Shown here: in pieces, positions 35,475 to 47,826 of the stretch
How the letters are laid out: each line of letters begins with the position of its first letter
Position numbering within the stretch: position 1 is the stretch's first letter
Assembly: GCF_016765795.1 (NCBI RefSeq)
Contig: NZ_JAESVP010000001.1
Span: 310,001 to 374,000 of the forward strand
Reading direction: 5' to 3'
Origin: Fuscibacter oryzae
GTDB lineage: Bacteria > Pseudomonadota > Alphaproteobacteria > Rhodobacterales > Rhodobacteraceae
Length of the DNA: 64,000 nt
The notes under the pieces: model-generated
The model's database searches: none
Told to the model about the DNA's origin: nothing
What the model saw: the letters and a program-made list of their open reading frames with translations, nothing else
Program-made: the position numbers and the translations under genes

Positions 35475-36256
35475 GCCAGATGTGCCGCCACCAAGGGCGC
35501 AAGCGCGGCGGCATGGGTCACCGGCAACATATGCCCCGCCCCGTCCACGCATTCGCGCCGCGCATCGGGCAAACGCCGCGCCAAGGTGGTCTGGATTGCC
35601 GCTACAACGGGCGGGCTGGCGGTGCCCTCTACCAGCAGCACCGGACAGCGCAGCCCCTCCAGCCGCCCTGCGGCCAGCAGTGCAGCCTCATCCTGAACCA
35701 GCACGCCGTTCTGCGCCGGGATGATTGCGATCCGCGCCACCATATAGGCCCGCAACCCCGCAGGCAGGCTGGCGAAGTCAGCCCCGCCGCCCCAGTCGGC
35801 GTAGAACGCCGCTGCCGCCGCCTCGGCCCCGCCCGCCGCGATCAGCCTTGGCAACTGCGCATTGCGCGATTGAAAGGCCACAAAGGCCGGGTCACCTTCC
35901 GCCGCGGCAAACAGGACAGGTTCAACCAGAACCAAACGCTTCACCAGATCGGGCCGCTCTAACGCCAGCCGCAGGGCGACCGTTGCGCCAAATGAATGGC
36001 CGATCACATCGACGGGCGACCCAAGCATTCCGGCCGCCGCTGCCGCCTCGCGCACCGCCTGTGCGTGCAAATCGCTTTGCCCGTCCCAATCCGGCTGATG
36101 GCCATGGCCCGGCTGATCAGCAGCCACCAGCCGCACGCCCGACAACAGCGCAGACAGCGCGGACCACTCCCCGGCATGCGACAGCGAACAATGCAGCGCC
36201 AGAACCGGGGGCGCGTCGCTTGGCCCCCACGCGCGGTGGGGCGGCAGATCAGTCAT
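35471..36256 (-). CDS. Alpha/beta fold hydrolase
   Basis: A 261-residue soluble hydrolase. The oxyanion-hole region is VLALHCSLSHAGEW, the nucleophile elbow VIGHSFGATVALRLA, and the late strand PVLLVEGTASPPVV carries the acid position. The base His is probably in GAGHMLPVTHAAAL. The oxyanion motif HCSLSHAG departs from the usual HGxx, and GTASPP lacks the usual Asp directly after GxxD, so the triad acid is uncertain. The start at 36256 abuts the upstream isomerase gene stop, so both are probably in one unit. Confidence 0.87.
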   Translation of the reverse strand: MTDLPPHRAWGPSDAPPVLALHCSLSHAGEWSALSALLSGVRLVAADQPGHGHQPDWDGQSDLHAQAVREAAAAAGMLGSPVDVIGHSFGATVALRLALERPDLVKRLVLVEPVLFAAAEGDPAFVAFQSRNAQLPRLIAAGGAEAAAAAFYADWGGGADFASLPAGLRAYMVARIAIIPAQNGVLVQDEAALLAAGRLEGLRCPVLLVEGTASPPVVAAIQTTLARRLPDARRECVDGAGHMLPVTHAAALAPLVAAHLA

Positions 36257-36853
36257 TCACAGCTTGCCCTGCAAATACAGGTCCAGATCGTCCAGCCGAT
36301 CCTGCCCCCAGAATTTCTGATCGCCCACCACGAAGAACGGCACGCCAAAGACCCCGGCTGCCACGGCATCCTCCAGGTTGGCGGCATAGGTTTCCGCCGC
36401 CATCAGCATGCCCCGGTCGGCCACTGCCGGGTCGAACCCGTTTGCCGCCAGCGCGGCGCGGATCACCTCATCATCCGAGAAATCCTTGCCTTCTGCCCAT
36501 AGCGCCCGTCCAATCGCCTGCACGAACCCGGCCAGATCGCCGCCACCCGCTGCCTGCGCCGCAATCAGCGCATAGGCCGCCGGGGCCGGGTTGGCCGACC
36601 GGAACAGGGGGGCGGCGTCCAATGTCACGCCCAGTTTGCGCGCCTGCCGCGCCCGGTCTTGCGTGCCATAGTCGTTGCGCGATGGGTGACGCTCTTCGCG
36701 CACCTTGCCGCCAGTACGCGGGAAAAGCTGCGCCACATCCAGTGGCCGATACACCAGCTTTGCGCCATGTTTCGCAGCAATCTCGGCCGGGCGGCGGCCC
36801 GCCAGATAGACATAGGGCGACTGCAGCGCCAGAAAGTAGTCAATCTGTGTCAT
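36257..36853 (-). CDS. 2-hydroxychromene-2-carboxylate isomerase family (DsbA-like)
   Basis: A 198-residue thioredoxin-fold protein of the kappa-GST/HCCA isomerase family. The active-site loop is [14 protein letters not shown], with Ser in place of the DsbA CxxC. A helical insertion ([21 protein letters not shown]) and the cis-Pro loop [21 protein letters not shown] follow. Glutathione is the usual cofactor. No aromatic degradation genes surround it, so the true substrate may differ. The start at 36853 gives [10 protein letters not shown]; divergent from prs. Confidence 0.9.
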   Translation of the reverse strand: MTQIDYFLALQSPYVYLAGRRPAEIAAKHGAKLVYRPLDVAQLFPRTGGKVREERHPSRNDYGTQDRARQARKLGVTLDAAPLFRSANPAPAAYALIAAQAAGGGDLAGFVQAIGRALWAEGKDFSDDEVIRAALAANGFDPAVADRGMLMAAETYAANLEDAVAAGVFGVPFFVVGDQKFWGQDRLDDLDLYLQGKL

Positions 36854-36949
36854 TTCGCGCCCGTTTCCCTGCCCCGCATCGGTTTGCAAGACCCTAGCCG
36901 GGTGATAAGCGGTGTCAACGCAACGAATCCGCCCCGACCGGAGATCCCC

Positions 36950-37969
36950 ATGCCCGCCCTCACCGAACCCAAACTGATTTCCGGCAACGCGAACCTGACG
37001 CTGGCCCGCTCTATCGCGCGGCGGATGTCGATGCACCGGGGCACCTCGGTCAATCTGGTCGATGCGCGAGTCGAACGCTTCAACGATCAAGAGATTTTCG
37101 TCGAGGTGTTCGAGAATGTGCGCGGCGAGGACATGTATGTCATCCAGCCCACCTCGAACCCGGCGAACGACAACCTGATGGAACTGTTGATCATGACCGA
37201 CGCGCTGCGCCGGTCTTCGGCCAGCCGCATCACCGCTGTGATCCCCTATTTCGGTTATGCACGGCAAGACCGCCGGTCAAAGGCCCGCACTCCGATTTCG
37301 GCCAAGCTTGTCGCGAACCTGATCGAGACGGCAGGCATTGACCGCATCCTGACGCTGGACCTGCACGCCGCACAGATTCAGGGATTCTTCGACATTCCGG
37401 TGGACAACCTTTATGCCAGCCCGATCTTTGCACTGGACATCGAGCATCACTTCAAAGGCCAGATGGAAGACCTGATGATCATCTCGCCCGACGTGGGCGG
37501 TGTGGCGCGGGCGCGTGAACTGGCCAAACGGATCAACGCCCCCCTCGCCATCGTGGACAAGCGGCGCGAGAAGGCGGGCGAAGTGTCCGGCATGACGGTG
37601 ATCGGTGATGTGAAGGGCCGCAAGTGCATCATCGTCGATGACATCTGCGACACCGCGGGCACGCTGTGCAAAGCCGCCGAAACGCTGATGGAGGCGGGTG
37701 CGACCGAGGTTCACAGCTATATCACCCATGGCGTCCTGTCGGGGCCTGCGGTGGAGCGGGTGCAGAATTCGGTGATGAAATCGCTGGTGATCACCGATTC
37801 CATCGAGGCGACCGACAAGGTCAAGGCGGCGAAGAACATCCGCATCGTGCCGACCGCACCGATGTTTGCGCAAGCCATCCTGAACATCTGGGGCGGCATG
37901 TCGGTGTCGTCGCTGTTTGAAACCGATACCCTGACCCCGATCTATGAAGGGTTCTACCCGCGCGGCTGA
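36950..37969 (+). CDS. prs: Ribose-phosphate pyrophosphokinase
   Basis: PRPP synthetase for nucleotide, histidine and tryptophan synthesis. In the 339-residue product the flexible-loop/ATP region is [28 protein letters not shown] and the ribose-5-phosphate region is [23 protein letters not shown]. The PRPP-binding loop is [14 protein letters not shown]. The start at 36950 follows CCGGAG; the open frame extending upstream is discarded. Followed by a dispersed palindrome rather than another gene on this strand. Confidence 0.97.
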   Translation: MPALTEPKLISGNANLTLARSIARRMSMHRGTSVNLVDARVERFNDQEIFVEVFENVRGEDMYVIQPTSNPANDNLMELLIMTDALRRSSASRITAVIPYFGYARQDRRSKARTPISAKLVANLIETAGIDRILTLDLHAAQIQGFFDIPVDNLYASPIFALDIEHHFKGQMEDLMIISPDVGGVARARELAKRINAPLAIVDKRREKAGEVSGMTVIGDVKGRKCIIVDDICDTAGTLCKAAETLMEAGATEVHSYITHGVLSGPAVERVQNSVMKSLVITDSIEATDKVKAAKNIRIVPTAPMFAQAILNIWGGMSVSSLFETDTLTPIYEGFYPRG

Positions 37970-38011
37970 CCGGAATGGTGAGTGGGGACCACGCAACTTA
38001 CCCAAATGCCC

Positions 38012-38034
38012 TAGGATGCGTGAATTCACGCACC
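38012..38034. repeat. GTGCGTG/CACGCAC palindrome, copy 3
   Basis: TAGGATGCGTGAATTCACGCACC lies between the convergent prs and lectin genes. Its core TGCGTGAATTCACGCA is a perfect 16-base palindrome. Confidence 0.7.
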
Positions 38035-38036
38035 GT

Positions 38037-38387
38037 TCATGCCACGTCCCAGTCATCCTCGTCCCGCACCGGGCCGAGGGCGGTCCAGTCTGCGCGCACC
38101 CGCGCGATGCGTGTGTCGCCCCAGGTGCGAAACACCAGGTGAAAGCCGGTTGCGCTGATGTTTTCGGCCACAAGGTCGGCGCGGGCGTTATGGCGATGGT
38201 CGATGTCCCACATCGCTATGCCCACCAGAACCGAAGGCGGCGCGATGAACGGCTCCTTGAACGTCACGATATGGCGGCTTTCACGCTCGCCAGTGCCGGT
38301 CCACATCTGCCCGCCATCGGCATAGTCGGAAAACAGCACCCGCGTGCCTTGCTGGATACCGACGCAAGTGGTTGAAATACGCTTCAT
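38037..38387 (-). CDS. H-type lectin domain protein
   Basis: A 116-residue protein made almost entirely of one H-type lectin domain, the six-stranded fold of discoidin and snail agglutinins that binds GalNAc-like sugars. The signature is TFKEPFIAPPSVLVGIAMWDIDHRHNARADLVAENISATGF, then FHLVFRTWGDTRIARVRADWTALG, with the conserved TWGDT and VxWxAxG ends. There is no signal peptide, so export or location is unclear. The ATG at 38387 follows GGGAG; a TTG six bases upstream is possible. The ligand is unknown. Confidence 0.85.
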   Translation of the reverse strand: MKRISTTCVGIQQGTRVLFSDYADGGQMWTGTGERESRHIVTFKEPFIAPPSVLVGIAMWDIDHRHNARADLVAENISATGFHLVFRTWGDTRIARVRADWTALGPVRDEDDWDVA

Positions 38388-38452
38388 CCCCAACGCTCCC
38401 CTAGGTGCAGGATAGAAGCCGCTCGGGGCCGGGCCAAGACGATTTTGTGACG

Positions 38453-38473
38453 AAAAAGGGCCCCGAAGGGCCC
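38453..38473 (-). terminator. Terminator of the atpHAGDC operon
   Basis: Read leftwards: GGGCCC, loop TTCG, GGGCCC, then TTTTT. The UUCG tetraloop with a six-pair GC stem is a strong intrinsic terminator, 25 bases past the atpC stop. Confidence 0.92.
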
Positions 38474-38498
38474 CGATCCGTCATTTGCCTGTGATCGC

Positions 38499-38903
38499 TC
38501 AGTGATGCGAAAGCACCGCATCCCGCAGTGCCAGAACGTCGTTCACCACCTTGTCGGCGGCGTTCTTGTCCTCTGGCAGTGCGGCGGCAGCCAGCGAGCG
38601 GGCCTCGGCCAGAATGTCATCCAGCACGGTGCCGGTGGCTTCCTCGACCGGAACGGCACGCTCGGCCAGAACCGTCACATTGGCCGCGCCGATTTCGGCA
38701 AAGCCGCCTGTCACGACATAGGATTTGACACCCTCGGTCGTCACCGCGCGCAGCAGGCCGGGACGCAGCGTGGTGATGGTGGGGGCATGCCCCTCCATCG
38801 CCGTCATGTCGCCATCGGCGCCCGGAATCATGATCTCGGTCGCCTGTGCGGAAGCGAGCTTCCGTTCAGGGCTGACCAAATCGAACTGCATGGTGCCAGC
38901 CAT
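38499..38903 (-). CDS. atpC: ATP synthase F1 epsilon subunit
   Basis: A 134-residue central-stalk subunit with the N-terminal beta sandwich (MQFDLVSPERKLASAQATEIMIPGADGDMTAMEGHAPTITTLRPG). The C-terminal helical part (about 90-134) is shorter than some inhibitory forms. The MSPERKLAS opening and GADGDMTxMEGHAP are family-specific. Last gene of the operon, ten bases after atpD. Confidence 0.96.
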   Translation of the reverse strand: MAGTMQFDLVSPERKLASAQATEIMIPGADGDMTAMEGHAPTITTLRPGLLRAVTTEGVKSYVVTGGFAEIGAANVTVLAERAVPVEEATGTVLDDILAEARSLAAAALPEDKNAADKVVNDVLALRDAVLSHH

Positions 38904-38912
38904 GTCGCCCCC

Positions 38913-40349
<1,437 letters not shown>

Positions 40350-41222
40350 TCAGAGCGCCTCGGCGCCCGAAATGATTTCGATAAGCTCTTTGGTGATCGC
40401 GGCCTGACGGCTCCGGTTGTAGCGGATCGTCAGCTTGTTGATCATGTCGCCCGCGTTGCGCGTCGCGTTGTCCATGGCGGACATCCGCGCACCCTGTTCC
40501 GAGGCGCCGTTTTCCAAAAGAGCGGTAAAGACCTGCGTGGCCACGCCGCGCGGCAGAAGGTCGGCCAGAATGCCTTCCTCTGACGGCTCATAGTCATACA
40601 GGGCCGAAGCGCTGCCCGCAGGCGCATCAAACGCCGCCGGGATCACCTGTTTCGCGGTCGGGATCTGGCTGATCACCGACTGGAAGCGGTTGTAGAACAG
40701 CGTCGCCACGTCGAATTCGCCGCCGTCATAGCGCGACAGGATTTCCCGCGCGATCCCTTGCGCGTTCGAATAGCCCAGCCGCTTGACGTCGCTCAGATCA
40801 ACATGACCGACGAAGTACTGGCCATAGTCGCGCTTCAACTGCTCGCGGCCCTTCTTGCCGACGGTCAGAACCTTGACCGTCTTGCCTGCCGCCAGCAGTT
40901 CCTGAATCTTCGCCCGCGCAAGGCGGACGATGGTGGTGTTGAAGCCGCCGCACAGGCCACGCTCTGAGGTCATGATGACCAAAAGCTGCACCTTGTCGGC
41001 GCCGGTCCCGGCCAAAAGGCGCGGGGCACCAGCAGAATTGGCAGCGCCCGAAGCCAGCGCACCCATCACCGCATTCATCCGCTCGGCATAAGGCCGGGCG
41101 GCTTCCGCAGCTTCCTGGGCGCGGCGAAGTTTCGCCGCGGCCACCATCTGCATGGCCTTCGTGATCTTCCGCGTGTTTTTGACGCTTTGGATCCGGTTTT
41201 TAAGGTCCTTAAGGCTGGGCAT
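40350..41222 (-). CDS. atpG: ATP synthase F1 gamma subunit
   Basis: The central rotor shaft of F1. It has 290 residues with the terminal coiled-coil helices [39 protein letters not shown] and [41 protein letters not shown], both diagnostic. The Rossmann-like middle includes [21 protein letters not shown]. It lies between atpA and atpD in the normal order. Confidence 0.98.
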   Translation of the reverse strand: MPSLKDLKNRIQSVKNTRKITKAMQMVAAAKLRRAQEAAEAARPYAERMNAVMGALASGAANSAGAPRLLAGTGADKVQLLVIMTSERGLCGGFNTTIVRLARAKIQELLAAGKTVKVLTVGKKGREQLKRDYGQYFVGHVDLSDVKRLGYSNAQGIAREILSRYDGGEFDVATLFYNRFQSVISQIPTAKQVIPAAFDAPAGSASALYDYEPSEEGILADLLPRGVATQVFTALLENGASEQGARMSAMDNATRNAGDMINKLTIRYNRSRQAAITKELIEIISGAEAL

Positions 41223-41243
41223 GTCCCTGTCCTTTCAGGCCGC

Positions 41244-42782
41244 TCAAGCGAAGTCTTTTGCGAATTCCGCGATCGCGTCTTTCAGCTTCTGCTCGTCGGC
41301 ACCCTTGATCTTGGGATCGGCGCTGGTGATCCAGTCCAGAATATCCTTGCGCTTGGTGCGCAGGAACTTGACCAGACCAGCCTCGAACCGGCCCACGTCC
41401 TTGACGGCAATCTTGTCAAGGAAGCCGGCGGTGCCCGAATAGATCACGCAGACGATTTCCGCGTTGGTCAGAGGCGCGTATTGCGGCTGCTTCATCAACT
41501 CGGTCAGACGCGCGCCCCGGTTCAGCAGGGCTTGCGTCGAGGCGTCAAGGTCGGAACCGAACTGGGCAAACGCCGCCATTTCGCGGTACTGTGCCAGCGA
41601 CAGTTTCACCGGACCGGCAACCGTTTTCATCGAGTTGGTCTGCGCGGACGACCCCACGCGGCTCACCGACAGACCGGTGTTCACAGCCGGGCGGATGCCC
41701 TGGTAGAAAAGCTCGGTTTCCAGGAAGATCTGGCCATCGGTGATCGAGATCACGTTGGTCGGGATAAAGGCCGACACGTCGCCGCCCTGGGTTTCGATGA
41801 TCGGCAGCGCCGTCAACGAACCAGCGCCGAAATCCTCGTTCAGCTTGGCCGAACGCTCCAGCAGGCGAGAGTGCAGATAGAACACGTCGCCCGGATAGGC
41901 TTCGCGGCCCGGCGGGCGGCGCAGCAGCAGCGACATCTGGCGGTAAGCCACGGCCTGCTTCGAGAGGTCATCATAGATGATCAGCGCATGGCGGCCGTTG
42001 TCGCGGAAGAATTCCGCCATGGCGGTTGCCGAATAGGGCGCCAGGAACTGCATCGGCGCGGGGTCCGAAGCGGTGGCAGCCACGACGATCGTGTAGTCGA
42101 TCGCGCCGGTCTCTTCCAGCTTCTTCACCAGCTGCGCCACGGTCGAGCGCTTTTGCCCGATGGCGACGTAGATGCAGTAAAGCTTCTTCGATTCGTCCGA
42201 ACCGGCAGCCTCGTTATAAGACTTCTGGTTCAGGATGGTGTCCAGCGCCACGGCGGTCTTGCCGGTCTGACGGTCGCCGATGATCAGTTCGCGCTGGCCG
42301 CGGCCAACCGGGATCATGGCGTCCACGGCCTTCAGGCCGGTTGCCATCGGTTCATGCACCGATTTGCGCGGGATAATGCCGGGGGCCTTGACGTCGGCCA
42401 CACGACGCTCGGTCGCCGCAATCGGGCCCTTGCCGTCGATCGGGTTGCCCAGACCGTCAACCACGCGGCCCAGAAGGGCGTTGCCAGCGGGCACGTCCAC
42501 GATGGACTTGGTGCGCTTGACGGTGTCGCCTTCCTTGATGTCCTGGTCGGACCCGAAGATAACGATACCGACGTTATCGACTTCCAGGTTCAGCGCCATG
42601 CCGCGGATGCCACCGGGGAATTCCACCATTTCACCGGCCTGAACATTGTCCAGCCCGTGAACGCGGGCGATACCGTCGCCAACCGACAGCACCCGGCCCA
42701 CTTCGGCCACTTCGGCTTCTTTGCCAAAGTTCTTGATCTGCTCCTTGAGGATCGCAGAGATCTCAGCAGCCTGGATTCCCAT
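41244..42782 (-). CDS. atpA: ATP synthase F1 alpha subunit
   Basis: The non-catalytic nucleotide-binding subunit of F1, 512 residues. The P-loop is [15 protein letters not shown], followed by [17 protein letters not shown], and the arginine finger region is [16 protein letters not shown]. The start ATG shares its A with the atpH stop (TGATG), which links translation; a GTG one codon earlier is a weaker option. Confidence 0.99.
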   Translation of the reverse strand: MGIQAAEISAILKEQIKNFGKEAEVAEVGRVLSVGDGIARVHGLDNVQAGEMVEFPGGIRGMALNLEVDNVGIVIFGSDQDIKEGDTVKRTKSIVDVPAGNALLGRVVDGLGNPIDGKGPIAATERRVADVKAPGIIPRKSVHEPMATGLKAVDAMIPVGRGQRELIIGDRQTGKTAVALDTILNQKSYNEAAGSDESKKLYCIYVAIGQKRSTVAQLVKKLEETGAIDYTIVVAATASDPAPMQFLAPYSATAMAEFFRDNGRHALIIYDDLSKQAVAYRQMSLLLRRPPGREAYPGDVFYLHSRLLERSAKLNEDFGAGSLTALPIIETQGGDVSAFIPTNVISITDGQIFLETELFYQGIRPAVNTGLSVSRVGSSAQTNSMKTVAGPVKLSLAQYREMAAFAQFGSDLDASTQALLNRGARLTELMKQPQYAPLTNAEIVCVIYSGTAGFLDKIAVKDVGRFEAGLVKFLRTKRKDILDWITSADPKIKGADEQKLKDAIAEFAKDFA

Positions 42783-43342
42783 CACCCAACCTCTTTCATT
42801 GCATTCTGCAGGGAAGCGAGCTTCGACTTGACCGACGTGTCGATCATGGTCGAGCCCAGCTTGACGATAAGTCCGCCGATAAGGGTCTCATCAACGGTGG
42901 TGTTCAGCTTGACGGTCTTGCCGATCTTGGCCTTCAGCGTCTCAGCCAGCTTTTTCGACTGTGCGGCGGTCAGCTTGGCAGCAGAGGTCACCTCTGCCGT
43001 GACTTCGCCTTTTTCATCGGCGATGCGGGCCTTGAGGTTCGCGACCAGATGCGGCAGCACGAACAGGCGGCGGTTGCCCGCCATCAGCGCCAGCGTATTG
43101 GCGGTCAGCGCCGACAGACCCAGCTTTTCACCAACAGCGGCAATGGCGCGGGCCTGCTCTTCACGGGTGACAACCGGAGATGCGATCACCTCGCGCAGCT
43201 CGGGGCTGGCGGCAAGCGCCTCTCCCAAAGCATCGGCATCGGTTTCCAGCGCTTTCAGCGCCTTGCCGTCCTTGGCAAGCTCGAACAAGGCTTGGGCATA
43301 GCGCCCTGCAATGCCGAGCGAGATCGAAGCTGGTTCGGACAC
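42782..43342 (-). CDS. atpH: ATP synthase F1 delta subunit
   Basis: A 186-residue stator subunit connecting F1 to the peripheral stalk. The family pattern is [29 protein letters not shown] at the N-terminus, with the C-terminal [31 protein letters not shown]. First gene of the F1 operon atpHAGDC. The F0 genes are not in the window, as expected in alphaproteobacteria, where F0 and F1 are in separate operons. The 275 bases upstream hold the promoter region, with a leftward TACAAT near 43454-43459. Confidence 0.97.
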   Translation of the reverse strand: MSEPASISLGIAGRYAQALFELAKDGKALKALETDADALGEALAASPELREVIASPVVTREEQARAIAAVGEKLGLSALTANTLALMAGNRRLFVLPHLVANLKARIADEKGEVTAEVTSAAKLTAAQSKKLAETLKAKIGKTVKLNTTVDETLIGGLIVKLGSTMIDTSVKSKLASLQNAMKEVG

Positions 43343-43618
43343 GTCATCCCTTCCGCTGTCTTAGGCCCCCCTTCACCGTCCTCGGGTCACGACCCGATTG
43401 GCGGCGTACACTGGGGCATACGTCTTCAGATTTCGGGCGTCATTAGCAGAGGGATTGTAACGTAGCAACCGGGAAGGCCTGCCAAGGGTCGCCAAAAAAG
43501 ATGCGGCAAATATGTGTTCGCTGCACTGCGGCAGGAAAGGCACGGCCCTGCGGGCACTTTCTCCAGCAAGATCGGGCAGAATCACGCGCGCCTTCACGGC
43601 CTCCTCACGCGGCGGTGA

Positions 43619-44383
43619 TCAGGATTCGTGGCGCGGCGTCACCTGCGGCGTGGGCACCGGCTGCCCCACCCCTTCCAGCACCCGAAGCGGACGACGCACT
43701 ACCGCCCCCAACCCGCCACGCGTCGGCGCATAGGTCTGCTTTGACGCCTCGATCATCAAAACGCCGCCAGACAGCCAGGGCAACCGCCGTCCGACCCCTT
43801 CCCAGAACCCTGCTGTGCGCAGCCAGAACGGCGCCTGACTGGGCGGGGCGTGCAGCAGTGTCCGGCTGACCTCGGGGGTGAAGCCATGCTGCTTGATCAG
43901 TGCTTCAAGCTGTGCCGCCGAATAGGGGCGGCCCACACCGAAGGGCGTCGCATCGCTGCGCGACCACAGGCCTGCGCGGTTGGGCACCACGAACAGCACC
44001 CGCCCGCCGGGGCCAAGCACGCGGTGCGCCTCTTCCAGCAGGGCGGCGGGGTGGTCCGAGGTTTCCAGCCCGTGCATCATCACCAGCCGGTCCACCAGCC
44101 CGGTCGAAATGGGCCACTGGGTTTCCTCGCACAACACGCTGACATTCTCCATGCCCGCGGGCCAGGGCATCACCCCCTGCGGACCCGGCATCAGCCCGAT
44201 CACCCGGCGCGCCTCGGCCAGATAGGGCCGCAGCAGGGGCACGGCAAAGCCGAACCCCACCACCGTCTGCCCGCTTAACGGCGGCCAGAATTCAACCACG
44301 CGGTCGCGGATCGCGCGCTGCGCCACGCGCCCCAATTGGGTGCGATAGTAAAAGTTCCGCAGGTCCAGCACGTCGAGGTGCAT
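43619..44383 (-). CDS. SAM-dependent methyltransferase domain protein
   Basis: A 254-residue class I methyltransferase-like protein. The SAM-binding region is degenerate: [31 protein letters not shown] replaces the usual GxGxG with GFGFA. The later [40 protein letters not shown] is a clear methyltransferase motif IV/post-I block. The C-terminal 60 residues are basic. It is divergent from gloB, a pairing I associate with alphaproteobacterial genomes. The substrate is unknown. Confidence 0.87.
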   Translation of the reverse strand: MHLDVLDLRNFYYRTQLGRVAQRAIRDRVVEFWPPLSGQTVVGFGFAVPLLRPYLAEARRVIGLMPGPQGVMPWPAGMENVSVLCEETQWPISTGLVDRLVMMHGLETSDHPAALLEEAHRVLGPGGRVLFVVPNRAGLWSRSDATPFGVGRPYSAAQLEALIKQHGFTPEVSRTLLHAPPSQAPFWLRTAGFWEGVGRRLPWLSGGVLMIEASKQTYAPTRGGLGAVVRRPLRVLEGVGQPVPTPQVTPRHES

Positions 44384-44443
44384 TGCAGCCGCCCGCCCTT
44401 CGGTTCAAACTGCCTCAACATACCGAGGAAAACGCAGAAAACC

Positions 44444-45211
44444 ATGCCGCTTGAACTCGTCACGATCCCCTGCCTGCAAGACAACTATGCCTATCTGCTG
44501 CATGCTCGCGGCACCAACCGGGCCGCCTTGGTCGATGCGCCCGAAGTCGGGCCGATCCTGAAAGAGCTGCTGAAACGCGAATGGCTCTTGTCTGATATTT
44601 TCCTGACACATCATCATGATGACCATATTCAGGCTGTGGCGGAACTGCGCGAGGTGACGGGCGCCAAGGTCTGCGGGGCAGAGGCGGATCGCCATCGACT
44701 GCCGCGGCTCGACTGGTCGCTGGAACAGGGCGATCTGGTCGAGGTGGCGCGGGAATCAGGCCGGGTGATTGACGTGCCCGGCCATACCCGGGGCCACATC
44801 GCCTTGCATTTCCCCGGCTCGAATCTGGCTTTCACCGGCGACAGCCTGATGTCGGGCGGCTGTGGACGCCTGTTCGAAGGCACCCCGGCCGAGATGTTCG
44901 CGAGCCTGCAAAAGCTGGCCGCCCTGCCGCCTGAAACCGTGATCTGCTCGGGCCATGAATACACCGCCTCGAACCTGCGCTTTGCCGCGACGATCGAACC
45001 CGAGAACCCCGCGCTGCAAGCCCGCATCGCCGCCTGCACCGCCGCGCGGGCCGAAGGCAAGGCTACGGTGCCGGTGCTTTTGTCGGAAGAGCTGGCAACC
45101 AATCCTTACCTGCGCTGCCACCTGCCGCAGGTCAAAGCCGCCGTCGGCCTGCCAGATGCCAGCGAGCTTGAGGTCTTTACCGAGATTCGCGCCCGCAAGG
45201 ACCGGTTCTGA
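44444..45211 (+). CDS. gloB: Hydroxyacylglutathione hydrolase (glyoxalase II)
   Basis: GloB hydrolyses S-lactoylglutathione in methylglyoxal detoxification. In the 255-residue product the metal motif THHHDDH is at 55-61. VPGHTRGHIALHF and FTGDSLMSGGCGRLFEGTPAEMFASL carry further ligands, and VICSGHEYTASNLRFA and the C-terminal NPYLRC contribute to the glutathione site. The ATG at 44444 follows ACCGAGGAA; the upstream frame is discarded because it covers the divergent gene start. Confidence 0.96.
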   Translation: MPLELVTIPCLQDNYAYLLHARGTNRAALVDAPEVGPILKELLKREWLLSDIFLTHHHDDHIQAVAELREVTGAKVCGAEADRHRLPRLDWSLEQGDLVEVARESGRVIDVPGHTRGHIALHFPGSNLAFTGDSLMSGGCGRLFEGTPAEMFASLQKLAALPPETVICSGHEYTASNLRFAATIEPENPALQARIAACTAARAEGKATVPVLLSEELATNPYLRCHLPQVKAAVGLPDASELEVFTEIRARKDRF

Positions 45212-45223
45212 TCCGACCAACCC

Positions 45224-45248
45224 GTAGGCTGCGTGATCTCACACGCCC
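45224..45248. repeat. GTGCGTG/CACGCAC palindrome, degenerate copy 4
   Basis: GTAGGCTGCGTGATCTCACACGCCC, 13 bases after the gloB stop, retains the GTAGG-GCGTGA-TCAC order, but its right arm has drifted. Confidence 0.5.
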
Positions 45249-45338
45249 TTCGCAGCCCCCTTGCAAATACCGCGCCGCGCCCCAAATACCCCTTGCGACA
45301 GGGCCGTGACGGCTCGCGCGCTTCCGAAATGATCACAT

Positions 45339-45367
45339 TTTGTGCCGCTTTCGAAAGAAAGCACAAA
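45339..45367. promoter_or_regulatory. Inverted repeat in the clpA leader
   Basis: TTTGTGC and GCACAAA enclose an inner CTTTCGAAAG palindrome, about 105 bases before the clpA start codon. It could be an operator or an RNA hairpin in the 5' region. Confidence 0.4.
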
Positions 45368-45472
45368 TCCGGTGCGATGGGGCTTGAAACCTGTCCCAGA
45401 AAACCGATCCTTTACCTTATGAGGCCATGGTCGAGGTGACGCCCTCGACCCGCAGGAACAGGAGCACTCAAC

Positions 45473-47794
45473 GTGCCATCTTTTACCACGACGCTGGAAC
45501 AGGCCATTCACGCCGCGCTTGCCCTTGCCAATGCGCGCCGTCACGAACTGGCCACCCTGGAACACCTGCTCTTGTCCCTGATTGACGAGCCTGATGCGGC
45601 GCGCGTGATGAAGGCGTGTTCGGTCAATCTGGATGATCTGCGCAAAACGCTGGTCGAATTCATCGACGATGACCTGTCCACCCTTGTAACAGAGGTTGAA
45701 GGGTCAGAGGCCGTGCCCACCGCCGCGTTCCAGCGCGTGATCCAGCGCGCGGCGATCCATGTGCAATCCTCTGGCCGCACCGAGGTGACGGGCGCCAATG
45801 TGCTGGTGGCGATCTTTGCCGAGCGCGAATCGAACGCCGCCTATTTCCTGCAAGAACAGGACATGACCCGCTATGATGCTGTGAATTTCATCGCGCACGG
45901 CGTGGCGAAAGACCCATCCTATGGCGAAACCCGCCCCGTCTCTGGCGCCGATGAAACCCAGCACGAAACACCGAAGGGCGAGGCCGGAGAGGCAAAGGAA
46001 TCCGCCCTGTCCAAGTATTGCGTCGATCTGAACGTCAAGGCCCGCAAGGGCGACGTTGATCCCCTGATCGGGCGTGAACAAGAGGTGGAGCGTGCCATTC
46101 AGGTTCTGTGCCGCCGCCGCAAGAACAACCCGCTGCTGGTGGGTGACCCCGGCGTTGGCAAGACCGCCATTGCCGAAGGTCTGGCCAAGAAGATCGTGGA
46201 CAAGCAGACGCCGGAAATTCTGGCTCATGCCACGATTTACAGCCTCGACATGGGAGCGCTGCTGGCCGGAACCCGCTATCGCGGTGACTTTGAAGAGCGG
46301 TTGAAGCAGGTGGTGAAGGAGTTGGAAGATCACCCCGACGCGATCCTGTTCATCGACGAAATTCACACCGTCATCGGCGCTGGTGCGACCAGTGGCGGTG
46401 CGATGGATGCCAGCAACCTTTTGAAGCCCGCGCTTCAGGGCGGCAAGCTGCGCTGCATGGGCTCGACCACCTACAAGGAGTTCCGTCAGCATTTCGAGAA
46501 GGACCGCGCCCTTAGCCGCCGGTTCCAGAAGATTGACGTGAACGAACCCACCGTGCCGGATGCGATCAAGATCCTGCAAGGTCTGAAACCGCATTTCGAA
46601 GATCACCACGACGTGCGCTACACCGCCGATGCGATCAAATCGGCGGTTGAACTGGCCGCGCGCTATATCCACGACCGCAAACTGCCTGACAGTGCGATTG
46701 ACGTGATCGACGAGGCGGGCGCGGCCCAACACCTGTTGCCCGAAGGCAAGCGCCGCAAGACGCTTGGCACCAAAGAGATTGAGGCTGTGGTCGCCAAGAT
46801 CGCCCGCATCCCGCCGAAAAATGTCTCGAAAGATGATGCGGAAACCCTGCGCGATCTGGAAAAGACGCTGAAGCGCGTGGTTTTCGGTCAGGACAAGGCG
46901 GTTGAGGCACTGTGCTCGGCCATCAAACTGGCCCGTGCTGGCCTGCGCGAACCCGAAAAGCCCATCGGCAACTATCTGTTCGCCGGGCCGACGGGTGTGG
47001 GCAAGACCGAGGTGGCCAAGCAACTGGCGTCTTCGCTGGGTGTGAAGCTGCTGCGCTTCGACATGTCGGAATATATGGAGAAACACGCCGTCAGCCGCCT
47101 GATCGGCGCCCCCCCCGGCTATGTCGGCTTTGATCAGGGCGGCATGCTGACCGATGGCGTCGATCAAGACCCGCATTGCGTGCTGTTGCTCGACGAAATG
47201 GAAAAGGCGCACCCGGATGTCTACAACATCCTGTTGCAGGTTATGGACCACGGCAAGCTGACCGACCACAACGGCCGGACGGTGGATTTCCGCAACGTGA
47301 TCCTGATCATGACCTCGAATGCCGGCGCGACCGAAATGTCGAAATCGGCGATCGGATTCAACCGCGACCGTCGCACCGGCGAAGACACCGCCGCGATTGA
47401 ACGCACCTTCACGCCCGAATTCCGCAACCGTCTGGATGCGGTGATCTCTTTCGCGCCCTTGTCGAAAGATGTCATTTCGCAGGTGGTGGAAAAGTTCGTC
47501 TTGCAACTCGAAGCGCAGTTGATGGATCGCAATGTTCACATCGACCTGTCGCCAGAGGCGGCGGTCTGGCTGGGCGACAAGGGCTATGATGACAAGATGG
47601 GCGCGCGCCCCTTGGGCCGCGTGATTCAGGAAAACATCAAGAAGCCGCTTGCCGAAGAGCTGCTTTTTGGCAAGCTGGTCAAGGGCGGCACGGTGCATGT
47701 GGGCGTCAAGGATGACGCGATCCACCTGACCTATGAAGAGCCGGGCAAGCCAAGGCTCACAGGGCAAAAGCCGCCGCTTCTGACGGCGGAATGA
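45473..47794 (+). CDS. clpA: ATP-dependent Clp protease ATP-binding subunit ClpA
   Basis: A hexameric AAA+ unfoldase for ClpP. The 773-residue product has the N-domain (1-145; [32 protein letters not shown]). The first AAA module has Walker A GDPGVGKT and Walker [17 protein letters not shown]. The second has [12 protein letters not shown] and [14 protein letters not shown]. The start is GTG at 45473 after AGGAGCAC. The ClpP contact loop IGF is present in SAIGFNRD. clpS, often just upstream in relatives, is not found in the 261-base leader. Confidence 0.97.
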   Translation: MPSFTTTLEQAIHAALALANARRHELATLEHLLLSLIDEPDAARVMKACSVNLDDLRKTLVEFIDDDLSTLVTEVEGSEAVPTAAFQRVIQRAAIHVQSSGRTEVTGANVLVAIFAERESNAAYFLQEQDMTRYDAVNFIAHGVAKDPSYGETRPVSGADETQHETPKGEAGEAKESALSKYCVDLNVKARKGDVDPLIGREQEVERAIQVLCRRRKNNPLLVGDPGVGKTAIAEGLAKKIVDKQTPEILAHATIYSLDMGALLAGTRYRGDFEERLKQVVKELEDHPDAILFIDEIHTVIGAGATSGGAMDASNLLKPALQGGKLRCMGSTTYKEFRQHFEKDRALSRRFQKIDVNEPTVPDAIKILQGLKPHFEDHHDVRYTADAIKSAVELAARYIHDRKLPDSAIDVIDEAGAAQHLLPEGKRRKTLGTKEIEAVVAKIARIPPKNVSKDDAETLRDLEKTLKRVVFGQDKAVEALCSAIKLARAGLREPEKPIGNYLFAGPTGVGKTEVAKQLASSLGVKLLRFDMSEYMEKHAVSRLIGAPPGYVGFDQGGMLTDGVDQDPHCVLLLDEMEKAHPDVYNILLQVMDHGKLTDHNGRTVDFRNVILIMTSNAGATEMSKSAIGFNRDRRTGEDTAAIERTFTPEFRNRLDAVISFAPLSKDVISQVVEKFVLQLEAQLMDRNVHIDLSPEAAVWLGDKGYDDKMGARPLGRVIQENIKKPLAEELLFGKLVKGGTVHVGVKDDAIHLTYEEPGKPRLTGQKPPLLTAE

Positions 47795-47797
47795 ACA

Positions 47798-47826
47798 GAA
47801 AGGCCCCCCAAGCGGGGGCCTTTTGC
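47798..47826 (+). terminator. Terminator after clpA
   Basis: GGCCCCC and GGGGGCC form the stem, followed by TTTT; it begins four bases past the clpA stop. Confidence 0.9.
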
